DNA of 64,000 nt from Clostridia bacterium (GTDB lineage: Bacteria; Bacillota; Clostridia; Christensenellales; Borkfalkiaceae): positions 1 to 64,000 of the forward strand of contig CAAGJM010000013.1 of the NCBI GenBank assembly GCA_900770185.1, read 5' to 3'. Each line of letters opens with the position of its first letter. The stretch's first letter is position 1. The notes below the pieces were generated by a model. It was given only the letters and a program-made list of their open reading frames with translations. It was not told where the DNA came from and made no database searches. Positions 53,723 through 64,000 of this stretch are shown one piece after another. The translations under genes were made by a program, and so were the position numbers.

Positions 53723-53928
53723 TTCAAGCCTAATATTTCATCGGAAGAAACGCTTAAAATATCGCATAAATTAACAAAGGTGTTAAATGACGGTAATACA
53801 TTATTATGAATGTATTTGCTGATAGTCGAAGAACTGAGGCCTAATTTTTCGGCTAACACTTTTTGAGATAATTTACTCGATTTTATAGCCACGCAAAGCC
53901 TCTTTTGTATATCTTTTTTTTCAACCAT
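53716..53928 (-). CDS. Small XRE-family HTH regulator 2
   Basis: 70 residues, paralogue of the gene at 53154-53366. The HTH is LSQKVLAEKLGLSSSTISKYI and the shared C-terminus is VSSDEILGLKK. An AAGGAT ribosome site precedes the ATG. It has no divergent partner: upstream (53940-54030) is AT-rich, without the GCACNNTGTACAATT operator seen at copy 1, so its recognition site has probably diverged. Confidence 0.8.
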   Translation of the reverse strand: MVEKKDIQKRLCVAIKSSKLSQKVLAEKLGLSSSTISKYIHNNVLPSFNTFVNLCDILSVSSDEILGLKK

Positions 53929-54030
53929 ATTTTATCCTTAAATTGTTTATTTTACTATTTCTGCTTTGCCTACATTAGCCGCGTATTCTCACTAATTATA
54001 AATGCCGCTCAATATTTGCAGAATCAAATT

Positions 54031-54156
54031 CTCGTCATTCTGAGCGAACAGCGAAGAATCTAGGCGGAACGCCGCAAATTAAAATGTAATTATAATCAAT
54101 ATGCGCCTAACGGCTAGATGTTTCGACTGCGCTTACGCTCCGCTCAACATGACGAG
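54031..54156. repeat. Dispersed inverted-repeat element (copy of 23685-23800)
   Basis: The left arm CTCGTCATTCTGAGCG and right arm CGCTCAACATGACGAG are inverted copies of each other, with GAATCTAG and CTAGATGTTTCGAC inside. The right arm matches that of the element at 23685-23800. No gene is seen in 53929-54388. Confidence 0.75.
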
Positions 54157-54300
54157 TGAATAAAACGCCTTGCAAGCAAAGCTTTTAACTCAACGCGCCA
54201 ATATGGCAAAAAGTCTATATAATCTCACCAAAACAATAATGCAACTAAGGCAAGCAACTCAAACTTAGCATTTAAAATTATAATATTTTTATCAAAAAAT

Positions 54301-54333
54301 GCTCAAAAGTAAGTTAATAACTTACTTTTGAGC
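54301..54333. terminator. 15-bp perfect hairpin
   Basis: GCTCAAAAGTAAGTT (54301-54315) pairs fully with 54319-54333, with loop AAT. Followed on the minus strand by ATTTTTTG. It stands just beyond terminator copy 3 and may be a back-up terminator for the membrane protein gene, or a remnant of a mobile palindrome. Confidence 0.65.
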
Positions 54334-54341
54334 AATATAAA

Positions 54342-54372
54342 AGCGTTTTGCTATACGGCAAAACGCTTTTTG
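54342..54372 (-). terminator. Terminator hairpin copy 3
   Basis: AGCGTTTTGC (54342-54351) pairs with 54358-54367 around TATACG, the same stem and loop as copy 1, after the membrane/zinc-ribbon gene. Confidence 0.8.
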
Positions 54373-54388
54373 TTTAGTTAAGTTTAAT

Positions 54389-54856
54389 TTAAAAACCTGC
54401 GCGCTTTTGGTTGCAAATAACGCAATCCCTTGCGCGGGGGTCGTTCATATATCCGCAATTACTGCAACGCCATTTAATATTTTGCGCCACTCCGTCGGCT
54501 GCGGCGATTCCGCTTTGGTTTTGGTTAAAATTTTGTTGATAGCTCTGCCCGTTTTGATATACGCCCTGATTTTGGTTATAACCGTTGTTCGGGGCATTGT
54601 TGAAGTTCTGATTATTAGCGTTTTGGTTATTCGGCTTGTTTATAGGCGTTTTTTCGGGCTCGCAACAAATAATAATCAGCGCTATTACGCCGAAAAGCAA
54701 CCCCAGCACAAACCAACCGCCCGCACTGTTGCCTTTACCTTTTGCAATGTGAGCGCACAAAAACGCTAACCCGACGTATATCGCTATGCCGATAATTATC
54801 GGCAAAATGAAAAACGCGCCAAAACCTGCAAGAACTATTCCGTCTGAACCGCTCAT
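54389..54856 (-). CDS. Membrane protein with Asn/Gln-rich linker and RanBP2-like zinc finger
   Basis: 155 residues in three parts. Two membrane helices come first (about 8-33, IGIAIYVGLAFLCAHIA, and about 44-63, GWFVLGLLFGVIALIIICC). Residues about 70-122 are almost only Asn, Gln, Gly and Tyr. The end is a compact zinc finger, WRCSNCGYMNDPRARDCVIC, with the W-x-C-x2-C...N...C-x2-C pattern of RanBP2-type fingers. The membrane part looks like the small 'phospholipase D nuclease / PLDc_N' or SdpI-like helical hairpins, but I do not name a family. Function unknown. Confidence 0.65.
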   Translation of the reverse strand: MSGSDGIVLAGFGAFFILPIIIGIAIYVGLAFLCAHIAKGKGNSAGGWFVLGLLFGVIALIIICCEPEKTPINKPNNQNANNQNFNNAPNNGYNQNQGVYQNGQSYQQNFNQNQSGIAAADGVAQNIKWRCSNCGYMNDPRARDCVICNQKRAGF

Positions 54857-54896
54857 AAAACTCTCCCGATTACACTAAATTTACACAATATATAAT

Positions 54897-54925
54897 ATAA
54901 TAGCAAATATAATAAAACGTGTCAA
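54897..54925 (-). promoter_or_regulatory. Promoter of the membrane/zinc-finger gene
   Basis: On the minus strand TTGACA (54920-54925) and TATTAT (54897-54902) have a 17-bp spacer, about 40 bases before the ATG; GGGAGAG is the ribosome site. Confidence 0.75.
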
Positions 54926-54949
54926 TAATCGAGTAAATATTTATTGAAT

Positions 54950-55510
54950 TTAAAGCAAAAATCTGTAAATAGCTATAAACAGCCGACGGTCGGCGGTACA
55001 CCGTGGGCGCCCTTCCATACGCTTAATATGACAGTAGTAGTTAACGGGTAGAATACGATAACCTTTGCCCCACGTGTTAATGGGGGGGAAGACGGCGCAT
55101 TTCGCGACGACAGGGGGGGCTCGGTCAAGAATATAACCAACCCTGTCAAAAGCCCGCCTTGTGTAAAGGGGGGTGTTTTCGCATTTTTTGCGGAAACGGG
55201 GGGATTGGCTAATTCTACATAAAACTCGCAATCTCTCAGTCGCATGAATAGCGACAGCTCTCTTTACACAAGAGAGCCTTTCACGCCCACATTTAACTTA
55301 CGCGTTCGCTTCCGCGAGATTCTTCGCCTACGGCTCAGAATGACAAAATAAAAAGCGTATAAACGGCGGCGGGTGCAAGCCCCGCCCTACGTTAAGTTTA
55401 CGGACGCTATCAAAAAAACGCCCTTATTTAACCTTTAACAAGGGGGGGACGAGATTACTTTATACGGACTGCCAAAAATCGCCACGTTCGTTTACTTCCG
55501 TAAATTGCAA
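54950..55510. repeat. Non-coding island made of short dispersed repeats
   Basis: No credible gene. Several blocks recall other islands: CGCTTAATATGACAG (about 55018), CGCGAGATTCTTCGCC...CAGAATGACA (55312-55345), GTGCAAGCCCCGCCCTACGTTAAG (55369-55392; compare 6626-6650). There are G-runs of seven near 55081 and 55123, and hairpin GCTCTCTT / AAGAGAGC (55257-55277). Two overlapping short frames near 55000-55240 follow these repeats and are not genes. Confidence 0.7.
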
Positions 55511-55511
55511 A

Positions 55512-55544
55512 AAAATATCCAACGCAAACTGCGTTGGATATTTT
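55512..55544 (-). terminator. Terminator of tuf
   Basis: A perfect 15-bp stem AAAATATCCAACGCA (55512-55526) with 55530-55544 and a 3-base loop, with T-rich sequence after it on the minus strand, 14 bases past the tuf stop. Confidence 0.88.
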
Positions 55545-55558
55545 AAATTTAAGGTTAA

Positions 55559-56776
55559 TTATTTAACTATTTTGGAAACGACGCCCGAACCAACGGTTCT
55601 GCCGCCTTCACGAATAGCGAAACGAAGACCTTCTTCCATAGCAACGGGGGTGATAAGGGTTACGTCGATGGTGACGTGGTCGCCGGGCATAACCATTTCA
55701 ACGCCTTCCGGAAGTTTGATGGTTCCGGTAACGTCGGTAGTTCTGAAGTAGAACTGGGGACGATAGTTGTTGAAGAAAGGAGTGTGTCTGCCGCCTTCTT
55801 CTTTGGTCAAAACGTAAACCTGACCGCTGAATTCGGTGTGGGGTTGAACGGTGCCGGGTTTAGCGACAACCTGACCTCTTTCGATTTGAGTTCTGTCGAT
55901 ACCTCTTAAAAGTGCGCCGACGTTATCGCCTGCATACGCTTCATCAAGAGATTTTCTGAACATTTCAAGACCGGTAATAACCGAGGTAAGTTTTTGGGGT
56001 TTGATACCGACGATATCAACGGGATCGCCAACCTTAGCAACGCCTCTTTCTACACGGCCGGTAGCAACGGTACCACGACCGGAAATGGTGAAGACGTCTT
56101 CAACAGGAAGAAGGAACGGTTTGCCTTCTTCACGCTGCGGGGTGGGAATGTAGCTGTCAACAGCGTCCATAAGTTCGAAGATGCATTTGCAGTCAGGCGA
56201 TGCAGCGATTGCGGCAGCATCGTTGTTGCTTGCAAATTCAAGAGCTTTAAGAGCAGAACCTCTGATGATGGGGGTATCGTCTCCGGGGAAACCATACTCG
56301 TTAAGAAGTTCTCTTACTTCCATTTCAACAAGGTCAAGAAGTTCTTCGTCGTCAACCTGGTCGCATTTGTTAAGGAAAACGATGATGTAGGGAACGCCGA
56401 CCTGACGAGCAAGAAGAATGTGTTCACGAGTCTGCGGCATGGGACCGTCGGTAGCGGCAACAACAAGGATTGCGCCGTCCATCTGCGCTGCGCCGGTAAT
56501 CATGTTCTTAACGTAGTCGGCGTGGCCCGGGCAGTCAACGTGAGCGTAGTGACGTTTGTCGGTCGAATACTCAACGTGAGAGGTGTTAATCGTAATACCC
56601 CTTGCCTTTTCTTCGGGAGCTTTATCGATTTGGTCGTATCTCATTTTTTCGGCTTCGCCCTTGGAAGCGAGAACCATAGTGATAGCAGCGGTTAACGTGG
56701 TTTTACCGTGGTCAACGTGACCGATAGTACCAATGTTTACGTGCGGTTTACTTCTGTCAAATTTAGCCTTTGCCAT
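55559..56776 (-). CDS. tuf: Elongation factor Tu
   Basis: 405 residues. G1 GHVDHGKT (19-26), RGITINTSHVEY, DCPGHADYVKNMITGAAQMDG, NKCD, and domains II-III with GRGTVATGRVERG and FRTTDVTG. It delivers aminoacyl-tRNA to the ribosome. Slightly longer than the usual 393-400 through a short insert around residues 185-200. It has its own promoter downstream of fusA. Confidence 0.99.
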   Translation of the reverse strand: MAKAKFDRSKPHVNIGTIGHVDHGKTTLTAAITMVLASKGEAEKMRYDQIDKAPEEKARGITINTSHVEYSTDKRHYAHVDCPGHADYVKNMITGAAQMDGAILVVAATDGPMPQTREHILLARQVGVPYIIVFLNKCDQVDDEELLDLVEMEVRELLNEYGFPGDDTPIIRGSALKALEFASNNDAAAIAASPDCKCIFELMDAVDSYIPTPQREEGKPFLLPVEDVFTISGRGTVATGRVERGVAKVGDPVDIVGIKPQKLTSVITGLEMFRKSLDEAYAGDNVGALLRGIDRTQIERGQVVAKPGTVQPHTEFSGQVYVLTKEEGGRHTPFFNNYRPQFYFRTTDVTGTIKLPEGVEMVMPGDHVTIDVTLITPVAMEEGLRFAIREGGRTVGSGVVSKIVK

Positions 56777-56841
56777 AGTATTTTGTTTCCTCCAAAATTT
56801 TTATGTTTTGATTTTATTTTTTAATAATTTTTAACACTTTT

Positions 56842-56870
56842 AGTATATATTAAACGCGCGAAAGTGTCAA
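56842..56870 (-). promoter_or_regulatory. Promoter of tuf
   Basis: On the minus strand TTGACA (56865-56870) and TATACT (56842-56847) have a 17-bp spacer, about 65 bases before the ATG. An imperfect hairpin (CGGCGCG with CGCGCCG, 56903-56940) lies between it and the fusA stop. Confidence 0.75.
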
Positions 56871-56946
56871 TGTTTTTTTTAAAAAACGCGTTTTTTTTAA
56901 TTTACGGCGCGTATTTCTCGGTTAAAACCCGACCGCGCCGATTAAA

Positions 56947-59031
56947 TTAGTCGTTTTTGGTCGCTCTTTCGCCGATGATTTTTTCAGCAACGGACTTGGG
57001 AACTTCCGAATAATGGTCGAACTGCATGGTGTACTGACCGCGGCCTTGCGTACGAGAACGCAAGTCGGTTGCGTAACCGAACATATCGCTGAGCGGAATA
57101 TGCGCGTCGATAACCTTGGAACCGTTCCTGTCTTCGGTACCCTGAATGGTACCGCGGCGAGAAGATACGTTACCCATTAAGTCGCCGAAGTAATCTTCGG
57201 GGGTGACGATTTCAACCTTCATTATGGGTTCCAAAATTACGGGGTTAGCAGTCTTCATAGCTTCCTTAAACGCAAGAGAACCTGCGATTTTGAATGCCAT
57301 TTCGGACGAGTCGACTTCGTGGTAAGAACCGTCGTAAACGGTTGCTTTGAAGTCAACGACTTCGTAACCCGCAAGCGTACCGTTTTTGGACGCTTCTTCG
57401 ATACCCTTTCTGATCGGTTCGATATATTCCTTGGGAATAGACCCGCCGACCGTTTCGTCTGCGAATTCAAACCCGGAACCCGGTTCAAGCGGCGTAAATC
57501 TTACGCGGCAGTCACCGTATTGACCTTTACCGCCGGACTGTCTCTTATAGAAGCCTTGCGCGCAAACTTCTTTGCGGAAGGTCTCTCTGTAAGCAACTTG
57601 CGGCTTACCTACCGTCGCTTCGACTTTAAATTCTCTCAAAAGCCTGTCGACGATGATTTCAAGGTGAAGCTCGCCCATACCTGCGATGATGGTCTGGCTC
57701 GTTTCTTTATCGGTGTAGAATTTGAAGGTCGGGTCTTCTTCGGCAAGCTTCATAAGAGCAAGCGTCATTTTTTCCTGACCCTGTTTGGTCTTGGGTTCGA
57801 TTGCAACCTTAATAACCGGTTCGGGGAATTCCATTTGTTCAAGAACAATGGGATGCGCTTCGTCGCAAAGCGTGTCGCCCGTCGTGGTTTCTTTAAGACC
57901 GACTATCGCGCAGATATCGCCCGAATAAATTTCGTCGATTTCTTCGCGGTGGTTTGCGTGCATCAACACCAAACGGCCGACCCTTTCTTTCTTTTCTTTC
58001 GTGCTGTTATAGACGTAAGAACCCGAGCTTAAAGTACCCGAATATACGCGGAAGAACGCGAGTTTTCCTACGAACGGGTCCGCAACTATTTTAAACGCTA
58101 AGCCTGCGAACGGTTCGTTATCGTCGGTCTTTCTGACTTCTTCTTTACCGGTTTTGGGGTTGGTTCCTACAACGTGGTCAACGTCGATGGGGCTGGGAAG
58201 ATAGTCGATAATAGCGTCGATAAGGTGTTGAACACCCCTGTTTTTGTACGAAGAACCGCACAAAACGGGAGTCATCTTCATGGCGATGGTCGCTTTTCTT
58301 ATGGCGCGTTTCATTTCTTCGACGGAAAGTTCACCCGTTTCGAAGAACTTTTCCATAAGTTCGTCCTCTTGCTCGGCACATACTTCCATAAGTTGGTTTC
58401 TGTATTCGGTGGCAATATCTATATAATCGGCGGGAACGGGACCTTCTTCGAAGACCTTTCCTAAATCGTCTTTATATATGATGCTGTCGAATGAAACAAG
58501 GTCGATTATTCCGCAGAAGGTATCTTCCTTACCGATGGGTAAGCAGATGGGAACGGCGTTGGTGTGAAGCCTGTCCTTCATCATCTGCACGGCGTTGAAG
58601 AAGTTTGCGCCGTTGATATCCATCTTGTTGACGTAAGCGATTCTGGGAACTTTATATTTATCCGCCTGACGCCATACCGTTTCGGACTGCGGTTCAACGC
58701 CGCCCTTCGCGCAGAAGGTTGCGACGGCACCGTCCAAAACGCGGAGCGAACGTTCGACTTCAACGGTGAAGTCAACGTGGCCCGGGGTGTCGATAATGTT
58801 TATTCTGTTACCTTTCCAGAAGCAGGTGGTTGCCGCGGAACAAATGGTTATACCGCGTTCTTGTTCCTGTACCATGAAGTCCATGGTTGCTTCGCCGTCG
58901 TGAACTTCGCCGAGTTTGTGAGTTTTACCGGTGTAAAACAGTATACGCTCGGTGGTAGTGGTCTTACCGGCGTCGATGTGCGCCATGATACCGATGTTTC
59001 TGGTGTGTAATAAATCGTATTGTCTAGGCAT
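56947..59031 (-). CDS. fusA: Elongation factor G
   Basis: 694 residues, standard. G1 AHIDAGKTT (17-25), RGITICSAATTC, DTPGHVDFTVEVERSLRVLDG, NKMD. Domain II-V landmarks: GMGELHLEIIVDRLLREF and RRGTIQGTEDRNG. It drives translocation. It is 12 bp after rpsG, in the str operon. Confidence 0.99.
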   Translation of the reverse strand: MPRQYDLLHTRNIGIMAHIDAGKTTTTERILFYTGKTHKLGEVHDGEATMDFMVQEQERGITICSAATTCFWKGNRINIIDTPGHVDFTVEVERSLRVLDGAVATFCAKGGVEPQSETVWRQADKYKVPRIAYVNKMDINGANFFNAVQMMKDRLHTNAVPICLPIGKEDTFCGIIDLVSFDSIIYKDDLGKVFEEGPVPADYIDIATEYRNQLMEVCAEQEDELMEKFFETGELSVEEMKRAIRKATIAMKMTPVLCGSSYKNRGVQHLIDAIIDYLPSPIDVDHVVGTNPKTGKEEVRKTDDNEPFAGLAFKIVADPFVGKLAFFRVYSGTLSSGSYVYNSTKEKKERVGRLVLMHANHREEIDEIYSGDICAIVGLKETTTGDTLCDEAHPIVLEQMEFPEPVIKVAIEPKTKQGQEKMTLALMKLAEEDPTFKFYTDKETSQTIIAGMGELHLEIIVDRLLREFKVEATVGKPQVAYRETFRKEVCAQGFYKRQSGGKGQYGDCRVRFTPLEPGSGFEFADETVGGSIPKEYIEPIRKGIEEASKNGTLAGYEVVDFKATVYDGSYHEVDSSEMAFKIAGSLAFKEAMKTANPVILEPIMKVEIVTPEDYFGDLMGNVSSRRGTIQGTEDRNGSKVIDAHIPLSDMFGYATDLRSRTQGRGQYTMQFDHYSEVPKSVAEKIIGERATKND

Positions 59032-59043
59032 ACAAGCTTACTC

Positions 59044-59514
59044 CTACCAACGGAAGTGCGCGAACGCTTTGTTCGCTTCCGCCATTCTGTGAGTGTCTTC
59101 TTTCTTCTTGACGGAACCGCCGGTGTTGTTCATTGCGTCGAGAAGTTCGTTGGCGAGCTTGTCGCACATATCTCTTTCGCTTCTCTTTCTTGCATTGATA
59201 ACGATCCAACGAATCGCAAGAGTTTGTCTTCTTTCGGGTCTGATTTCGATGGGAACCTGATAGTTGGAACCGCCCACCCTTCTCGCTTTAACTTCGAGCA
59301 TGGGCATAACGTTTGCCATTGCCTGGTTGAACACGTCCATCGCATCCTGACCGGATTTTGCTTTCATTTTGTCAAAAGCTTCGTATACGATGCTTTGAGC
59401 AATCCCTTTCTTACCGTCTACCATAATCTGGTTTACGAGCTTGGTTACAACCTTGCTGCCGTAAATAGGATCGGGTAAAACGTCTCTTTTGGGAACGTTG
59501 CCTCTTCTTGGCAT
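59044..59514 (-). CDS. rpsG: 30S ribosomal protein S7
   Basis: 156 residues beginning PRRGNVPKRDVLPDPIYGS, with VNQIMVDGKKGIAQ and RRVGGSNYQVPIE. S7 nucleates the 30S head and contacts the E site. An AGGAGG ribosome site precedes the ATG. Confidence 0.99.
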   Translation of the reverse strand: MPRRGNVPKRDVLPDPIYGSKVVTKLVNQIMVDGKKGIAQSIVYEAFDKMKAKSGQDAMDVFNQAMANVMPMLEVKARRVGGSNYQVPIEIRPERRQTLAIRWIVINARKRSERDMCDKLANELLDAMNNTGGSVKKKEDTHRMAEANKAFAHFRW

Positions 59515-59667
59515 AAATTTTGTCCTCCTTTAAATTTTTAAGGGTTTAACCCTTGTACAGCTATCACACGCTTTCGCGGTGAACCTTCTGCCGCCCTTCG
59601 CGGCATACTGCCTACAAAATCGGGCTGAATATTTTCCGACAAGTAGGATTTTTTAGTTTTGCGTTAA

Positions 59668-60039
59668 TTATTTGGGTCTTTTCGCGCCGTATTTGCTTCT
59701 TGCCTGCTTACGTTTCGCAACGCCTGCAGTATCCAAAGTGCCGCGAATGATGTGATAACGAACGCCGGGCAAGTCTCTGACCCTGCCGCCGCGGATAAGT
59801 ACCGAGCTGTGCTCCTGAAGGTTGTGACCTTCGCCGGGTATGTACACGATACCTTCCTGCTTGTTAGTTAAACGAACTCTGGCGATTTTACGAAGAGCCG
59901 AGTTAGGCTTTTTGGGAGAAGTCGTCGTTACCGAAAGACAAACGCCTCTTCTCTGCGGGCAAGCCGTAAGAATGGGAGCCTTGCTCTTTTCCTTCGCGGT
60001 CGCTCTGCCTTGCTTAATTAACTGGTTAATTGTTGGCAT
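59668..60039 (-). CDS. rpsL: 30S ribosomal protein S12
   Basis: 123 residues. PTINQLIKQGR at the start, the streptomycin-site regions TTSPKKPNSALRK and RGGRVRDLPGVRYH (sensitive-type lysines in both). The first gene of rpsL-rpsG-fusA. No L7Ae-like gene lies between rpoC and rpsL, where many Bacillota have one. A 44-base imperfect hairpin (60117-60163) stands in the 165-bp gap upstream. Confidence 0.99.
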   Translation of the reverse strand: MPTINQLIKQGRATAKEKSKAPILTACPQRRGVCLSVTTTSPKKPNSALRKIARVRLTNKQEGIVYIPGEGHNLQEHSSVLIRGGRVRDLPGVRYHIIRGTLDTAGVAKRKQARSKYGAKRPK

Positions 60040-60204
60040 ACTGTTTACCTCCTTGTGTTATTTCGGAAAATATTCTATAAGCAACCCTATTGCTTAAAGA
60101 AAGCTTATTAACGCCACAAAACGCCCTATTCGGACGGCTATTCGCCCGAACGGTGCGTTTTAATGGTTTTTACTTGATTATTTTAGCAGTTTTTAACCTT
60201 TAAG

Positions 60205-64000
<3,796 letters not shown>

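Noticed and set aside
54950..55245. Two overlapping minus-strand frames of about 90 codons
   Set aside because: They run through dispersed repeats and G-runs in two frames, lack ribosome sites and show no protein-like pattern.
55994..56695. Long plus-strand frame (233 codons) inside tuf
   Set aside because: Antisense shadow caused by codon bias of a highly conserved gene; no ribosome site and no family features.
57319..58032. Plus-strand frame of 237 codons inside fusA
   Set aside because: Antisense shadow of EF-G; composition rich in Phe, Arg and Val as expected from reversed codons.

Overview
The window looks like the end of an assembled contig from an uncultivated Bacillota of the Clostridia type (probably a gut or rumen lineage; inference). 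The signs are AGGAGG-like ribosome sites, many TTGACA-17-TATAAT promoters, a tandem glycine riboswitch, HemZ, a YtxC-like protein, a TIGR04086-type protein beside yajC, and the order rpoC-rpsL-rpsG-fusA-tuf. Bases 1-18 are Illumina adapter, so the left edge is an assembly end. Nearly all genes are on the minus strand; only typA, a phosphoribosyltransferase and a small membrane protein are on plus.

Layout. 19-1207: a truncated Nudix hydrolase and six tRNAs (Cys, Gly, Phe, Asp, a CAT tRNA, Pro) with their own promoter and terminator. 1421-3182: a sodium/amino-acid symporter under a tandem glycine riboswitch. 3608-6325: a GNAT protein and typA, divergent. 6326-7010: repeats. 7011-18988: a four-gene operon of very large secreted proteins (a DUF4838-type lipoprotein and three beta-sandwich/Ig proteins, two membrane anchored). 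19204-23579: an EamA transporter and the nucleoside salvage operon deoD-deoB-pdp. 23946-33122: pnp, rpsO, hemZ, an MBL hydrolase, rel, recJ. 33260-42133: secDF, yajC, tgt, a repeat island, queA, ruvB, ruvA, ruvC. 42313-49714: a lipoprotein HtrA protease, YebC, a SpoU methyltransferase, rplT, rpmI, infC, a ThrRS-like protein and YtxC. 49724-55510: a P-type calcium ATPase, a phosphoribosyltransferase, two paralogous small XRE regulators, two small membrane proteins and repeats. 55512-64000: tuf, fusA, rpsG, rpsL and most of rpoC.

Most of the window is housekeeping: translation, secretion, recombination, queuosine synthesis and stringent response. Four things stand out. The surface operon carries about five copies of one module across three co-transcribed proteins. 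The ThrRS-like protein at the canonical thrS-infC locus lacks the motif 2 arginine and all three zinc ligands by by-eye alignment. The XRE/small-membrane-protein pair has operators embedded in divergent promoters. Several families of dispersed inverted repeats fill the non-coding islands. All family assignments are from reading the sequence; no database search was run.
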